Positions 17,303 through 25,046 of a DNA stretch of 64,000 nt are shown piece by piece. Under the pieces are notes generated by a model that was not told the origin of the DNA, ran no database searches, and saw nothing but the letters and a program-made list of their open reading frames with translations. Made by a program: the position numbers and the translations under genes. Source of the stretch: Streptomyces glaucescens (lineage in GTDB: Bacteria; Actinomycetota; Actinomycetes; Streptomycetales; Streptomycetaceae); NCBI RefSeq assembly GCF_000761215.1, contig NZ_CP009438.1:4977501-5041500 (forward strand), in the 5' to 3' direction. Each line of letters opens with the position of its first letter. Within the stretch, counting starts at the first letter, position 1.

Positions 17303-18274
17303 CTACTGCGCAGTGACGATCCGTACCGCGCCGACGCCCTCGCCGCCCTTGGCGTCCGCCGCCGCGTCCGTCGTGCGCCAGCGGCCCTCCGTGGTGCCGG
17401 CCACCCACTCGCGGCCCGCGTACGAGACCCGCTCGATGTGCAGCGCGGACGCGTTGGCCACCGCCCAGTGGGCCAGCTGCCAGCCCCGCTCGCGCGCGGC
17501 CCGCCCGTCCCCGGCGCCCGGCTGCCGGGCCACCGGGACCGTCACGGTCCGCCCGTCCGCCCCGGCGCCGGCCGCCGGCCGCGGCGACGCCCCCGCACCG
17601 ACCTCGGCGCCGGCCGCCTCCATCGCGTCCCGCCCGAAGTCGCGCACCAGCGCCGAGCGCACCCCGTCCGGGCCGGAGACCCGGGTCGCGTCCGGGCGCC
17701 CCTCGCACGTCAGGGTGGCTCCCGCGCGGCCGGTGAGGGCGGCGGCGAGCAGCGTGGCGTCCGGCTCGTGCTTGGCGTACGCCTGCGGGAAGCCGCTGCG
17801 CTGCACCCGCTGGGCGGCCACGGTGAGCGGCAGCCGGGTGTAACCGGGCACCTCGACCAGGTGGTCGTAGAACATGCCCGCCGAGTAGATCGGGTCCATG
17901 ATCTGCTTCTCGGTGCCCCAGCCCTGCGAAGGGCGCTGCTGGAACAGGCCGAGCGAGTCGCGGTCGCCGTGGTCGATGTTGCGCAGCGCCGACTCCTGCA
18001 GCGCGGTCGCCAGCGCGATCGTCACCGCCCGCTCGGGCAGCCCGCGCGCGGTGCCGACGGCGGTGATCGTCGCCGCGTTCACCGCCTGCTCCGGGGAGAA
18101 CTCGTACGTCGCCCCGTCGCCCTTGCCCGACACCACCGTGCAGCCCGGACCGCCGGCCCCGCCGGTGACGTACTGCACCGCGAGGTACCCCGCGACCGCG
18201 AGCAGGACCACGAGGGCCGCTCCGCTACGCAGGAGACGGCCGTGACGCTTGGGAGAAGGGGACGGCTCTGGCAC
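17303..18274 (-). CDS. Membrane-anchored lysozyme/transglycosylase-like protein
   Basis: About 323 residues. One N-terminal membrane helix (about residues 17-34) follows a basic KRHGRLLRSG stretch, so the body is extracellular. The core has ALATALQESALRNI, then DSLGLFQQRPSQGWG, resembling a goose-lysozyme/transglycosylase active-site region with the Glu of ALQES as the likely acid. Homologues are often misannotated as heavy-metal transporters; nothing supports transport. The GTG start (complement at 18272-18274) has TACCTT 6 nt upstream and no ribosome site, so a leaderless message is possible. It is divergent from dapE with only 80 bp between. Confidence 0.72.
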   Translation of the reverse strand: MPEPSPSPKRHGRLLRSGAALVVLLAVAGYLAVQYVTGGAGGPGCTVVSGKGDGATYEFSPEQAVNAATITAVGTARGLPERAVTIALATALQESALRNIDHGDRDSLGLFQQRPSQGWGTEKQIMDPIYSAGMFYDHLVEVPGYTRLPLTVAAQRVQRSGFPQAYAKHEPDATLLAAALTGRAGATLTCEGRPDATRVSGPDGVRSALVRDFGRDAMEAAGAEVGAGASPRPAAGAGADGRTVTVPVARQPGAGDGRAARERGWQLAHWAVANASALHIERVSYAGREWVAGTTEGRWRTTDAAADAKGGEGVGAVRIVTAQ

Positions 18275-18341
18275 GCGTACAAGGTACTGGGTCCCGCGAC
18301 CCCAGGACCGGGTGGGCACCGTGCCCGGAGCGCGGCGGCGT

Positions 18342-18347
18342 TAGGGT
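18342..18347 (+). promoter_or_regulatory. -10 box, leaderless dapE transcript
   Basis: TAGGGT ends exactly 7 nt before the dapE ATG, identical to the mshB arrangement; no ribosome binding site. Confidence 0.55.
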
Positions 18348-18354
18348 CGACGGC

Positions 18355-19434
18355 ATGGCCGATACTCCGCTCGATCTCACGCTGGACGCCGCGCGGCTGA
18401 CCGCGCAGCTCGTCGACTTCCCCTCGGTGAGCGGCGGTGAGAAGCCGCTCGCGGACGCCGTCGAGACCGCCCTGCGCGCCCTCCCGCACCTCACCGTCGA
18501 CCGCTTCGGCAACAACGTCGTGGCGCGCACGAACCTGGGCCGGCCGGAGCGCGTGATCCTCGCCGGGCACATCGACACCGTCCCGATCGCGGAGAACGTG
18601 CCGTCCCGCCTCGACGAGGACGGCGTGCTGTGGGGCTGCGGCACCTGCGACATGAAGTCGGGCGTGGCCGTCCAGCTGCGGATCGCGGCCACGGTCCCCG
18701 CCCCCAACCGCGACCTGACCTTCGTCTTCTACGACAACGAGGAGGTCGCCGCCGACCTCAACGGCCTCAAGCACGTCTGCGAGGCCCACCCCGACTGGCT
18801 GGAGGGCGACTTCGCGGTGCTCCTCGAGCCGTCCGACGGCCAGGTCGAGGGCGGCTGCCAGGGCACCCTGCGGATGCTGCTGAGGACCACGGGCGAGCGG
18901 GCCCACTCCGCGCGCGGCTGGATGGGCTCCAACGCCATCCACGCGGCCGCCCCCATCCTCCAGCGCCTGGCCGCGTACGAGCCCCGGTGGCCGGTGATCG
19001 ACGGACTCGAGTACCGGGAGGGGCTGAACGCGGTCTTCGTCTCGGGCGGCGTCGCCGGGAACGTGATCCCCGACGAGTGCGTGGTGACCGTGAACTTCCG
19101 CTACGCGCCCGACCGTACGCCCGAGGAGGCGATCGCCCATGTGCGCGAGGTGTTCGCCGACTGCGGGGTGACGGAGTTCGTGGTCGACGACCACAGCCCC
19201 GGCGCGCTGCCCGGTCTGTCCCACCCGGCCGCCGCGGCCTTCATCGAGGCGGTGGGCGGCACCCCGATGCCCAAGTACGGCTGGACGGACGTCTCCCGCT
19301 TCTCCGCGCTCGGCGTCCCGGCGGTCAACTACGGACCCGGCAACCCGCACCTGGCACACAAGCGGGACGAGCGGGTAGAGACAACGAAGATCCTCGCGGC
19401 GGAGGAGCGGCTGCGTTCCTGGCTGACGGCCTGA
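18355..19434 (+). CDS. dapE: Succinyl-diaminopimelate desuccinylase DapE
   Basis: A 359-residue M20 family di-zinc hydrolase that releases succinate from N-succinyl-L,L-diaminopimelate, the step after DapC. Metal motifs are visible: LAGHIDTVP, CGTCDMKSG, YDNEEVA and the C-terminal NPHLAHKRDE. A dimerisation insert occupies the middle. The ATG at 18355 is supported by a TAGGGT box 7 nt upstream. It stands 1.8 kb from dapC, with the transglycosylase-like and secreted genes between. Confidence 0.93.
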   Translation: MADTPLDLTLDAARLTAQLVDFPSVSGGEKPLADAVETALRALPHLTVDRFGNNVVARTNLGRPERVILAGHIDTVPIAENVPSRLDEDGVLWGCGTCDMKSGVAVQLRIAATVPAPNRDLTFVFYDNEEVAADLNGLKHVCEAHPDWLEGDFAVLLEPSDGQVEGGCQGTLRMLLRTTGERAHSARGWMGSNAIHAAAPILQRLAAYEPRWPVIDGLEYREGLNAVFVSGGVAGNVIPDECVVTVNFRYAPDRTPEEAIAHVREVFADCGVTEFVVDDHSPGALPGLSHPAAAAFIEAVGGTPMPKYGWTDVSRFSALGVPAVNYGPGNPHLAHKRDERVETTKILAAEERLRSWLTA

Positions 19435-19501
19435 GCACGCCCCGCGCCCCGTGGGCCGGGCGCTTCCTGGCGGACACGCGTGCGTCCCCCCTCCGTAACC
19501 C

Positions 19502-19515
19502 GCGTAGATCTACGC
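19502..19515. promoter_or_regulatory. 14-bp perfect palindrome upstream of LOG gene
   Basis: GCGTAGATCTACGC is perfectly palindromic, 37 bp before the start codon in the only promoter-sized gap between dapE and the LOG gene. It is placed like an operator overlapping a -10 region; the regulator is unknown. Confidence 0.4.
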
Positions 19516-19551
19516 TGAGACCGAAAGACGTGGCAAGCGGAGGGAGCGCAC

Positions 19552-20310
19552 ATGGCTACCGGCAACCCTGAGGGCAGCAAGCAGCCGCCCGAGGAGCAGC
19601 GCCTGGGACCGGTCCTCCGGAGGCGGGATCAGGTGCAGGCGAGCACCACCGACCAGCGGCTGCTGGACGAGCGCGCTCCCTCCGACTGGGTGCACACCGA
19701 TCCCTGGCGGGTGCTGCGCATCCAGTCGGAGTTCATCGAGGGCTTCGGCACCCTGGCCGAACTGCCGCCCGCGATCAGCGTGTTCGGCTCGGCCCGGACA
19801 CCGGCGGACTCACCGGAGTACGAGGCGGGGGTGCGGCTCGGACGGGGCCTGGTGGAGGCCGGGTTCGCCGTCATCACCGGCGGCGGGCCGGGCGCGATGG
19901 AGGCCGCCAACAAGGGCGCCTGCGAGGCGGGCGGGACCTCCGTCGGCCTCGGCATCGAGCTGCCCTTCGAGCAGGGGCTCAACCCGTACGTCGACATCGG
20001 CCTGAACTTCCGCTACTTCTTCGTGCGGAAGATGATGTTCGTGAAGTACGCGCAGGGGTTCGTGGTGCTGCCCGGCGGCCTCGGCACCCTCGACGAACTC
20101 TTCGAGGCGCTGACCCTCGTCCAGACCCAGAAGGTCACCCAGTTCCCCATCGTGCTGTTCGGCACGGAGTACTGGGGCGGGCTGGTCGACTGGCTGAAGA
20201 ACACGCTCATCGCCCAGGGCAAGGCCGCCGAGAAGGACCTCACCCTCTTCCACCTCACCGACGACGTGGACGAAGCGGTCGCCCTCGTCTCGAAGGAGGC
20301 GGGCCGCTAG
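19552..20310 (+). CDS. LOG family (TIGR00730) Rossmann-fold protein
   Basis: A 252-residue protein of the LOG family (cytokinin riboside 5'-monophosphate phosphoribohydrolase type). The signature PGGLGTLDE and the nucleotide loop GGGPGAMEAANKG are intact. Such enzymes cleave the N-glycosidic bond of nucleoside monophosphates; older labels call them lysine decarboxylases. The ATG follows GGAGGGAG. Its TAG stop codon lies inside the CTAG target where the IS481-type element inserted; the insertion starts after the stop, so the protein is unchanged, but any 3' UTR and downstream readthrough are replaced by the element. The mycobacterial counterpart also precedes folP2. Confidence 0.9.
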   Translation: MATGNPEGSKQPPEEQRLGPVLRRRDQVQASTTDQRLLDERAPSDWVHTDPWRVLRIQSEFIEGFGTLAELPPAISVFGSARTPADSPEYEAGVRLGRGLVEAGFAVITGGGPGAMEAANKGACEAGGTSVGLGIELPFEQGLNPYVDIGLNFRYFFVRKMMFVKYAQGFVVLPGGLGTLDELFEALTLVQTQKVTQFPIVLFGTEYWGGLVDWLKNTLIAQGKAAEKDLTLFHLTDDVDEAVALVSKEAGR

Positions 20311-20311
20311 G
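20306..20311. repeat. Left target-site duplication of the IS element
   Basis: GCTAGG immediately before the left inverted repeat, repeated exactly at 21379-21384. It fits the NCTAGN, 6-bp duplication known for IS481. Confidence 0.9.
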
Positions 20312-21269
20312 TGTGCTGTTCGGACAGGTTGGTGACGCGGCTGGCTGGTGGGTGGCCGTCGATGCCGGTGTGGGGTCGGTGGTAGTTGTACCAGTCCAGC
20401 CAGTCGGGAAACGCTGCCTGCCGTTCGGCATCTGAGGTGTAGGGCCGCTGGTAGGCCCATTCGTCGAGCAGGGTGCGGTGGAAGCGTTCGACCTTGCTGT
20501 TGGTCTGCGGCCGCCAGGGCCTGGTCCAGCGCGGGCTGATGCCCAGCTCGTGGCAGGTCTGGCGCCAGGTGTTCTTGGTGTAGGCCCAGGCGTTGTCGGT
20601 CAGGACCCGCTCGACGGTGACGCCGCGTGCGGCGAACCAGGCCACGGCTCGGGTGAGGAAGCCCGCGCAGGTAGCGGCGGTTTCGTCGGGCAGGTCTTCG
20701 GTGTAGGCGAGGCGGGAGTGGTCGTCCAGGGCGGTGTGCAGGTAGGCGTATCCCGCGCCGTTGCGGCGGTCCTGGTTGGCCCGGCCGGCTGCCCGGCCGA
20801 GGACTTTGTGGCCGCCGCCGTCGGGGATGCGGCCGAGCTTCTTGACGTCGATGTGGACCAGTTCCCCGGGCCGTGAGCGTTCGTAGCGGCGCACGGGTTC
20901 GCCGGTGGCCCGGTCCAGCGTGGCCAGGGCGGGCAGGTGGTGCCGGACGAGGATGCGGTGAGCGGTGGAAGCGGCGATGTGGCAGCGGGCGGCCAGCCGC
21001 ACGGGCCCGATCCGGTGCTCGCGCCGCAGCCGCAGGACCTGCTGCTCGACGGTGGCAGGCGTCCGGCGGGGGCTGTAGTGGGGGCGGCTGGAGCGGTCCT
21101 GCATGCCGGCCGCGCCCAGCTGCCGGTAGCGGCCGGCCCAGCGTGCGGCGGTGGTGTGGCTGACCTGGAAGCGTTCTGCGGCCCGCCGCAGCGGCCAGCC
21201 GTCGTCGACGACACACCGGGCCAGACGCAGCCTGCCGGTCGGCGTCAGCGGGGCGTTACGGTGGGACAC
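20307..21269 (-). CDS. IS481 family transposase
   Basis: A 320-residue transposase. An N-terminal helix-turn-helix (LRRAAERFQVSHTTAARWAG) is followed by an rve/DDE catalytic core. Catalytic residues by position are Asp141 (HIDVKK), Asp225 (LTDNAWAY) and Glu261 (NSKVERF), giving DD(35)E. The start is the GTG at 21269, preceded by AGGAGG seven bases upstream; a longer in-frame reading lacks this. The reading frame leaves the element at its left end: the last sense codon spans the junction and the TAG stop (complement of 20307-20309) is supplied by the duplicated CTAG target. It overlaps the LOG stop codon by 4 bp, convergently. Confidence 0.93.
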   Translation of the reverse strand: MSHRNAPLTPTGRLRLARCVVDDGWPLRRAAERFQVSHTTAARWAGRYRQLGAAGMQDRSSRPHYSPRRTPATVEQQVLRLRREHRIGPVRLAARCHIAASTAHRILVRHHLPALATLDRATGEPVRRYERSRPGELVHIDVKKLGRIPDGGGHKVLGRAAGRANQDRRNGAGYAYLHTALDDHSRLAYTEDLPDETAATCAGFLTRAVAWFAARGVTVERVLTDNAWAYTKNTWRQTCHELGISPRWTRPWRPQTNSKVERFHRTLLDEWAYQRPYTSDAERQAAFPDWLDWYNYHRPHTGIDGHPPASRVTNLSEQHT

Positions 21270-21378
21270 GAGGGCCTCCTGGACGTCGGTGCAGACTTCG
21301 CAATCCACACCGAAACCAGAAGGCCCTCACCCGTTCAAGCACCCAGCACGCGTGTCACCAACGTCCCGGGACAGCACA
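20312..21378 (-). mobile_element. Complete IS481 family insertion sequence, 1067 bp
   Basis: Bounded by imperfect terminal inverted repeats of about 28 bp beginning TGTGCTGT (left 20312-20339; right 21351-21378; 22 of 28 positions match) and by a perfect 6-bp duplication GCTAGG. It carries one intact DDE transposase on the minus strand. Clean ends and an identical duplication indicate a recent and probably still competent insertion. Confidence 0.93.
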
Positions 21379-21384
21379 GCTAGG
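21379..21384. repeat. Right target-site duplication of the IS element
   Basis: GCTAGG directly after the right inverted repeat. Its last two bases also begin the palindromic element at 21383. Confidence 0.9.
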
Positions 21385-21566
21385 GCCTGTCGTTCGGATC
21401 ATCCCGGCGTCGCGGGGTCCGGCACGCACATCTGCCGCGTTGTCGTCACTCGCCGAAGCTCCGCTTCGGCTCCCTCCTCCGCCTTGCAGCTGCACGTACC
21501 GGACCCCGCTCGGGTCGGCCGGAAGGCGCCGCACTCCACAGCCGGCCTGATCCGAACGACAGGCCC
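21383..21566. repeat. Nested palindromic (MITE-like) element, 184 bp
   Basis: Terminal 19-bp perfect inverted repeats (21383-21401 and 21548-21566, beginning GGGCCTGTCGTTCGGATCA). Inside these lies a second 10-bp pair (21413-21422 and 21499-21508) and a central 8-bp hairpin with a 3-nt loop (21452-21470). No ORF is present. Before the IS insertion it lay directly after the LOG stop codon, so it may also have served as its terminator. I have the impression that similar elements recur in Streptomyces, but this is unverified. Confidence 0.75.
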
Positions 21567-21738
21567 AGGGCCCGCTCGTGACCGGTGCACCCGGGCAGCG
21601 TCCCCTGGGGACACTCACGGGCACGGCCTCGCCGGTGAGGCGGACCGGCGGGCGGCGCGAGGCGCCGGGAGTCCGGCACCGCCGGCGGGGACACCGCCCC
21701 GCCTTCCGCCGCCCCGCCTCCCGCCGCCCGGCCCGGTG

Positions 21739-22599
21739 TCAGGCCAGGCCGCGGCGGGCCACCGCCGGCGGGCGGTGCCCGGCGATCGAGGCGACCATGT
21801 CGAGCACCTGACGGGTCTCGGCGACCTCGTGGACGCGGTACACCTGCGCGCCCAGCCACGCGGACACCGCGGTCGTCGCGAGCGTGCCGATCACCCGCTC
21901 CTTCACCGGCCGGTCCAGCGTCTCCCCGACGAAGTCCTTGTTGGACAGCGACACCAGCACCGGCCACCCGGTCTCCACCATCTCGCCGAGCCGCCGGGTC
22001 GCCTCCAGGCTGTGCCGTGTGTTCTTCCCGAAGTCGTGCCCCGGGTCGATCAGCACCGACTCCCTCGGCACGCCCAGCGCCACCGCACGCTCGGCCAGCC
22101 CCACGGTCACCCGCAGGATGTCGGCCATGACGTCGTCGTACGCCACCCGGTGCGGCCGGGTCCGCGGCCGCGCGCCACCCGCGTGGGTGCACACCAGGCC
22201 CACCCCGTGGCGCGCCGCGACCTGCGCCAGGCGCGGGTCCACCCCGCCCCACGCGTCGTTCAGCAGATCCGCGCCCGCCTCGCAGACGGCCTCGCCGACC
22301 TCGGCCCGCCAGGTGTCCACGCTGATCACCACGTCCGGGAAGCGCCGCCGCACCTCGGCCACGAAGCCGACCGTGCGCCGCGCCTCCTCCTCGGCCGTGA
22401 CCTCCTCGCCCGGACCGGCCTTGACCCCGCCGATGTCGATGATCGCGGCGCCCTCGGCGACCGCCTGCTCCACCCGGGCGAGGGCCGGCTCGTCGCGGAA
22501 CGTCGCCCCCTGGTCGTAGAAGGAGTCCGGGGTCCGGTTGACGATCGCCATGATCACCGGCTCGTGCGGGTCGAATTGCCGCCTGCCCAGCCTGAGCAT
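21739..22599 (-). CDS. folP2: FolP2-type dihydropteroate synthase homologue
   Basis: A 286-residue TIM-barrel protein of the pterin-binding family. It differs from active dihydropteroate synthases at the first signature: MAIVNRTPDSFYDQGATF replaces the usual MGxxNxTPDSFSDGG. It matches what I remember of M. tuberculosis FolP2 (Rv1207), which is reported not to make dihydropteroate. Other motifs are IDIGGVKAGPGEEV, VISVDTWRAEV, IDPGHDFGKNT, ALSNKD-like SLSNKD and VHEVAETRQVLDMV. The ATG is the complement of 22597-22599. A folate role should not be assumed; the true substrate is unknown. Confidence 0.85.
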   Translation of the reverse strand: MLRLGRRQFDPHEPVIMAIVNRTPDSFYDQGATFRDEPALARVEQAVAEGAAIIDIGGVKAGPGEEVTAEEEARRTVGFVAEVRRRFPDVVISVDTWRAEVGEAVCEAGADLLNDAWGGVDPRLAQVAARHGVGLVCTHAGGARPRTRPHRVAYDDVMADILRVTVGLAERAVALGVPRESVLIDPGHDFGKNTRHSLEATRRLGEMVETGWPVLVSLSNKDFVGETLDRPVKERVIGTLATTAVSAWLGAQVYRVHEVAETRQVLDMVASIAGHRPPAVARRGLA

Positions 22600-22748
22600 C
22601 CCCTGTGACCTCTCCCTGTACGTCGTACGGCCGGCCGGTCCGTCGGCCGCCTGCGACCTTAACTGTCAGACTCGCATGGCACGATCGGACCCTGACACGT
22701 CCGACTCGATTCTTCCGACTCGACCGACCCGACCGTGGGGGCCCAGCG

Positions 22749-23114
22749 ATGGTGATGTTCTTGTTCCTGGTCGTCGCGCTCGCCGTCGTGGTCGCCGCGG
22801 TGACCCTCGCCGTGGTGGGCGGCGGCGAACAGGCCCCGCTGCCCGAGGCGGCGCCCGACCGGCTGTACGACCCGCTGCCGCCGGACCGCCCGGTCACCCG
22901 CGCGGACATCGACGCCCTGCGCTTCCCGCTCGCCGCCCGCGGCTACCGGATGAGCGACGTCGACGACGCCCTGAACCGCCTCGCCGCCGAACTCGCCGAG
23001 CGCGACGCCCGGATCGCCGACCTGGAGTCCGCCCTGACCGGCGCGCGCACGGCCGCCGCGGGCCGCGTCCGCGTGGAGAAGACCGACCAGCCGGGGGAGG
23101 AGGGCGACCAGTGA
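22749..23114 (+). CDS. DivIVA-domain membrane-anchored protein
   Basis: A 121-residue protein with one N-terminal membrane helix (residues 3-24) and a short DivIVA-like segment (about residues 48-90: DIDALRFPLAARGYRMSDVD, then a coiled-coil-prone AELAERDARIADLE). DivIVA-like proteins sense curved membrane and organise polar growth; here it is a small variant anchored by a helix. The ATG follows GGGGG. The stop overlaps the glycosylase GTG (GTGA), so the two are coupled, as in Mycobacterium (Rv1209-tagA, from memory). Confidence 0.82.
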   Translation: MVMFLFLVVALAVVVAAVTLAVVGGGEQAPLPEAAPDRLYDPLPPDRPVTRADIDALRFPLAARGYRMSDVDDALNRLAAELAERDARIADLESALTGARTAAAGRVRVEKTDQPGEEGDQ

Positions 23115-23809
23115 GCGACGCAACGACCCCGGTGACCGGCACCGACGCCCCCGGGACCGGACCGGACGCCCCCGTGGCCGGCCAGGACGCCCCCGCGACC
23201 GGCCAGGGCGCTCCCCAGGCGGCCCCGGACCGCGGCCCGCTGCCCGGCCCGGACGGCGCCCCGCGCTGCCCCTGGGCGCTCTCCGCACCCGACTACCTCG
23301 CCTACCACGACCAGGAGTGGGGCCGCCCCGTCCACGGCGACGACGCGCTCTTCGAACGGCTCTGCCTGGAGGCCTTCCAGTCCGGTCTGTCCTGGATCAC
23401 CATCCTGCGCCGCCGCCCGGGCTTCCGCACCGCCTTCGCCGGCTTCCGGATCGCCGAGGTCGCCCGCTTCACCGACGCCGACCGCGAACGCCTGCTCGCC
23501 GACCCCGGCATCATCCGCAACCGCGCCAAGATCGACGCCACGCTCGCCAACGCGCGCGTCCTGGCCGGCTGGGCGCCCGGCGAGCTGGACGAGCTGATCT
23601 GGTCCTACGCCCCCGACCCGGCCGGCCGCCCGGTCCCGAAGGTCCTCGCCGACGTCCCGGCGATCACCCCGGAGTCCACGGCCCTGTCGAAGGCGCTGAA
23701 GAAGCGCGGCCTGCGTTTCGTCGGCCCCACGACGGCGTACGCGCTGATGCAGGCGTGCGGCCTGGTCGACGATCACCTGGCAGCCTGCGCCGCCAGGAGA
23801 GCCTCCTAG
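23111..23809 (+). CDS. tag: DNA-3-methyladenine glycosylase I
   Basis: A 232-residue base-excision repair glycosylase of the Tag family. Core motifs are RCPWALSAPDYLAYHDQEWG, LCLEAFQSGLSW (with the family Glu in the pocket) and FVGPTTAYALMQACGLVDDH. The zinc-binding Cys/His set (N-terminal Cys and His, C-terminal HxxxC) is intact. An unusual N-terminal extension of about 50 residues has degenerate GTGPDAPVAGQDAP repeats. The GTG start overlaps the previous stop (GTGA). Confidence 0.9.
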   Translation: MSDATTPVTGTDAPGTGPDAPVAGQDAPATGQGAPQAAPDRGPLPGPDGAPRCPWALSAPDYLAYHDQEWGRPVHGDDALFERLCLEAFQSGLSWITILRRRPGFRTAFAGFRIAEVARFTDADRERLLADPGIIRNRAKIDATLANARVLAGWAPGELDELIWSYAPDPAGRPVPKVLADVPAITPESTALSKALKKRGLRFVGPTTAYALMQACGLVDDHLAACAARRAS

Positions 23810-23874
23810 CCAGGGCGCGCGCCCGGCCGCACGCCGGACGCGCCGTCACCCGCCGCGCCGCGCCCGCCGGGGGC

Positions 23875-24678
23875 TCACCGGCCCAGGTACCTGGGCTTCT
23901 CCTTGTTCACGAACGCCCGCACCGCGATCGCGTGGTCCTCGGAGGCCCCGGCCCGCCCCTGGAGCTCGTCCTCCTTCTCCAGCGCCTCGTCGAAGGTGTG
24001 GGTGAGCGCGTACGCCATGGACTCCTTCAGCGCCGCGTACGCCACCGTCGGTCCCTCGGCCAGCTCGCGGGCCACCTTCTCCGCCTCGGCGCGCAGCTCG
24101 GCGGCCGGCACCACCCGGTTGGCGATGCCCAGCTCGTACGCCTCCTGCGCCTTCACGCTGCGCGGAAAGAACAGCAGGTCGGCGGCGCGGCCGGGGCCCA
24201 CGACCCGCGGCAGGGTCCAGGAGATCCCGGAGTCCGCGGTGAGCGCGACCCCGGCGAAGGAGGTGTTGAACGAAGCGGTGTCCGCCACCACCCGGTAGTC
24301 GGCGGCGAGCGCGAACCCGAAGCCGGCCCCGGCCGCGACCCCGTTCACACCCGCGACCACGGGCTTGCGCATGCCGACCAGTGCGCGCGCGATCGGGTTG
24401 TAGTGCTCCCGTACGGTGCTCATGGTCTGTCCCTCGCCGGCCTCCCGGTCGGCGGCCAGCAGCCCGATGTGCTCCTTGAGGTCCTGGCCCACGCAGAACG
24501 CCCGCTCCCCGGCGGCGGTCAGCAGCACCGCGCGGACGGCGTCGTCGGCCGCCGCGGACTGCACCGCCTCCCGGAGCGCGACCTTGGTCGCGATGTTCAG
24601 CGCGTTCATCGCCTCCGGGCGGTTCAGCGTGATCGTCGCGAGCCCGTCGGTCACCTCGTAGAGCACGGTGTCGGCCAT
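23875..24678 (-). CDS. Enoyl-CoA hydratase/isomerase family protein
   Basis: A 267-residue crotonase-fold enzyme. The oxyanion loop (VNGVAAGAGFGFALAAD) and a conserved TADSGISWTLPR are present. The latter resembles PaaG-type isomerases (DSGTSWLLPR) rather than classical hydratases with two catalytic Glu. It may therefore act as an isomerase on unsaturated or aromatic-ring CoA thioesters. The ATG (complement at 24676-24678) follows GGAGGGG. No pathway partners are adjacent. Confidence 0.85.
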   Translation of the reverse strand: MADTVLYEVTDGLATITLNRPEAMNALNIATKVALREAVQSAAADDAVRAVLLTAAGERAFCVGQDLKEHIGLLAADREAGEGQTMSTVREHYNPIARALVGMRKPVVAGVNGVAAGAGFGFALAADYRVVADTASFNTSFAGVALTADSGISWTLPRVVGPGRAADLLFFPRSVKAQEAYELGIANRVVPAAELRAEAEKVARELAEGPTVAYAALKESMAYALTHTFDEALEKEDELQGRAGASEDHAIAVRAFVNKEKPRYLGR

Positions 24679-25046
24679 GGCGTTTCCCCTCCGGTACGGG
24701 TGCTGTGTCCGGGTCCTGTGTCGGGCCCCGCGTACGAAGGACAGCATGGCGGAGATCGCCGGGGACGTCCGTGTGACCTGCGTCAAAGAAAACGGGACGG
24801 ATTTCGCTCGGTGCGGCGACGTGCGGTCGCGCAGTATCGCAGTCACATCGCCGAATTGAGTGGTTTTGCTCGCGCGCGTTGCCCAAGCGATGCCAACCGA
24901 TGTTGGTCATCAGGTCGTGCGATGCGGGATAATGGCCTGGAAGCAATGTGTTCGATGCCGGTGTCGCGCGTCCCGCTCACGGACCGCGTGCCCCCCAGTG
25001 GGCCGTCGGCTTTGACGATGAGCTGGTTTCAGGAAGGGGAACGAGC
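24679..25046 (+). other. Long 5' region of the DUF3117 gene
   Basis: About 370 bp, noticeably AT-richer (24790-24940) than the rest. A -10-like GATAAT sits at 24928-24933, which would give a leader of about 110 nt. Within that leader an ATG at 24944 opens a 38-codon reading frame that runs past the DUF3117 start and stops at 25057-25059. Divergent promoters for the enoyl-CoA hydratase must also lie here. Confidence 0.45.
24928..24933 (+). promoter_or_regulatory. -10 box upstream of DUF3117 gene
   Basis: GATAAT, with a weak -35-like TTGGTC 19 nt upstream, in an AT-rich gap. Confidence 0.4.
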
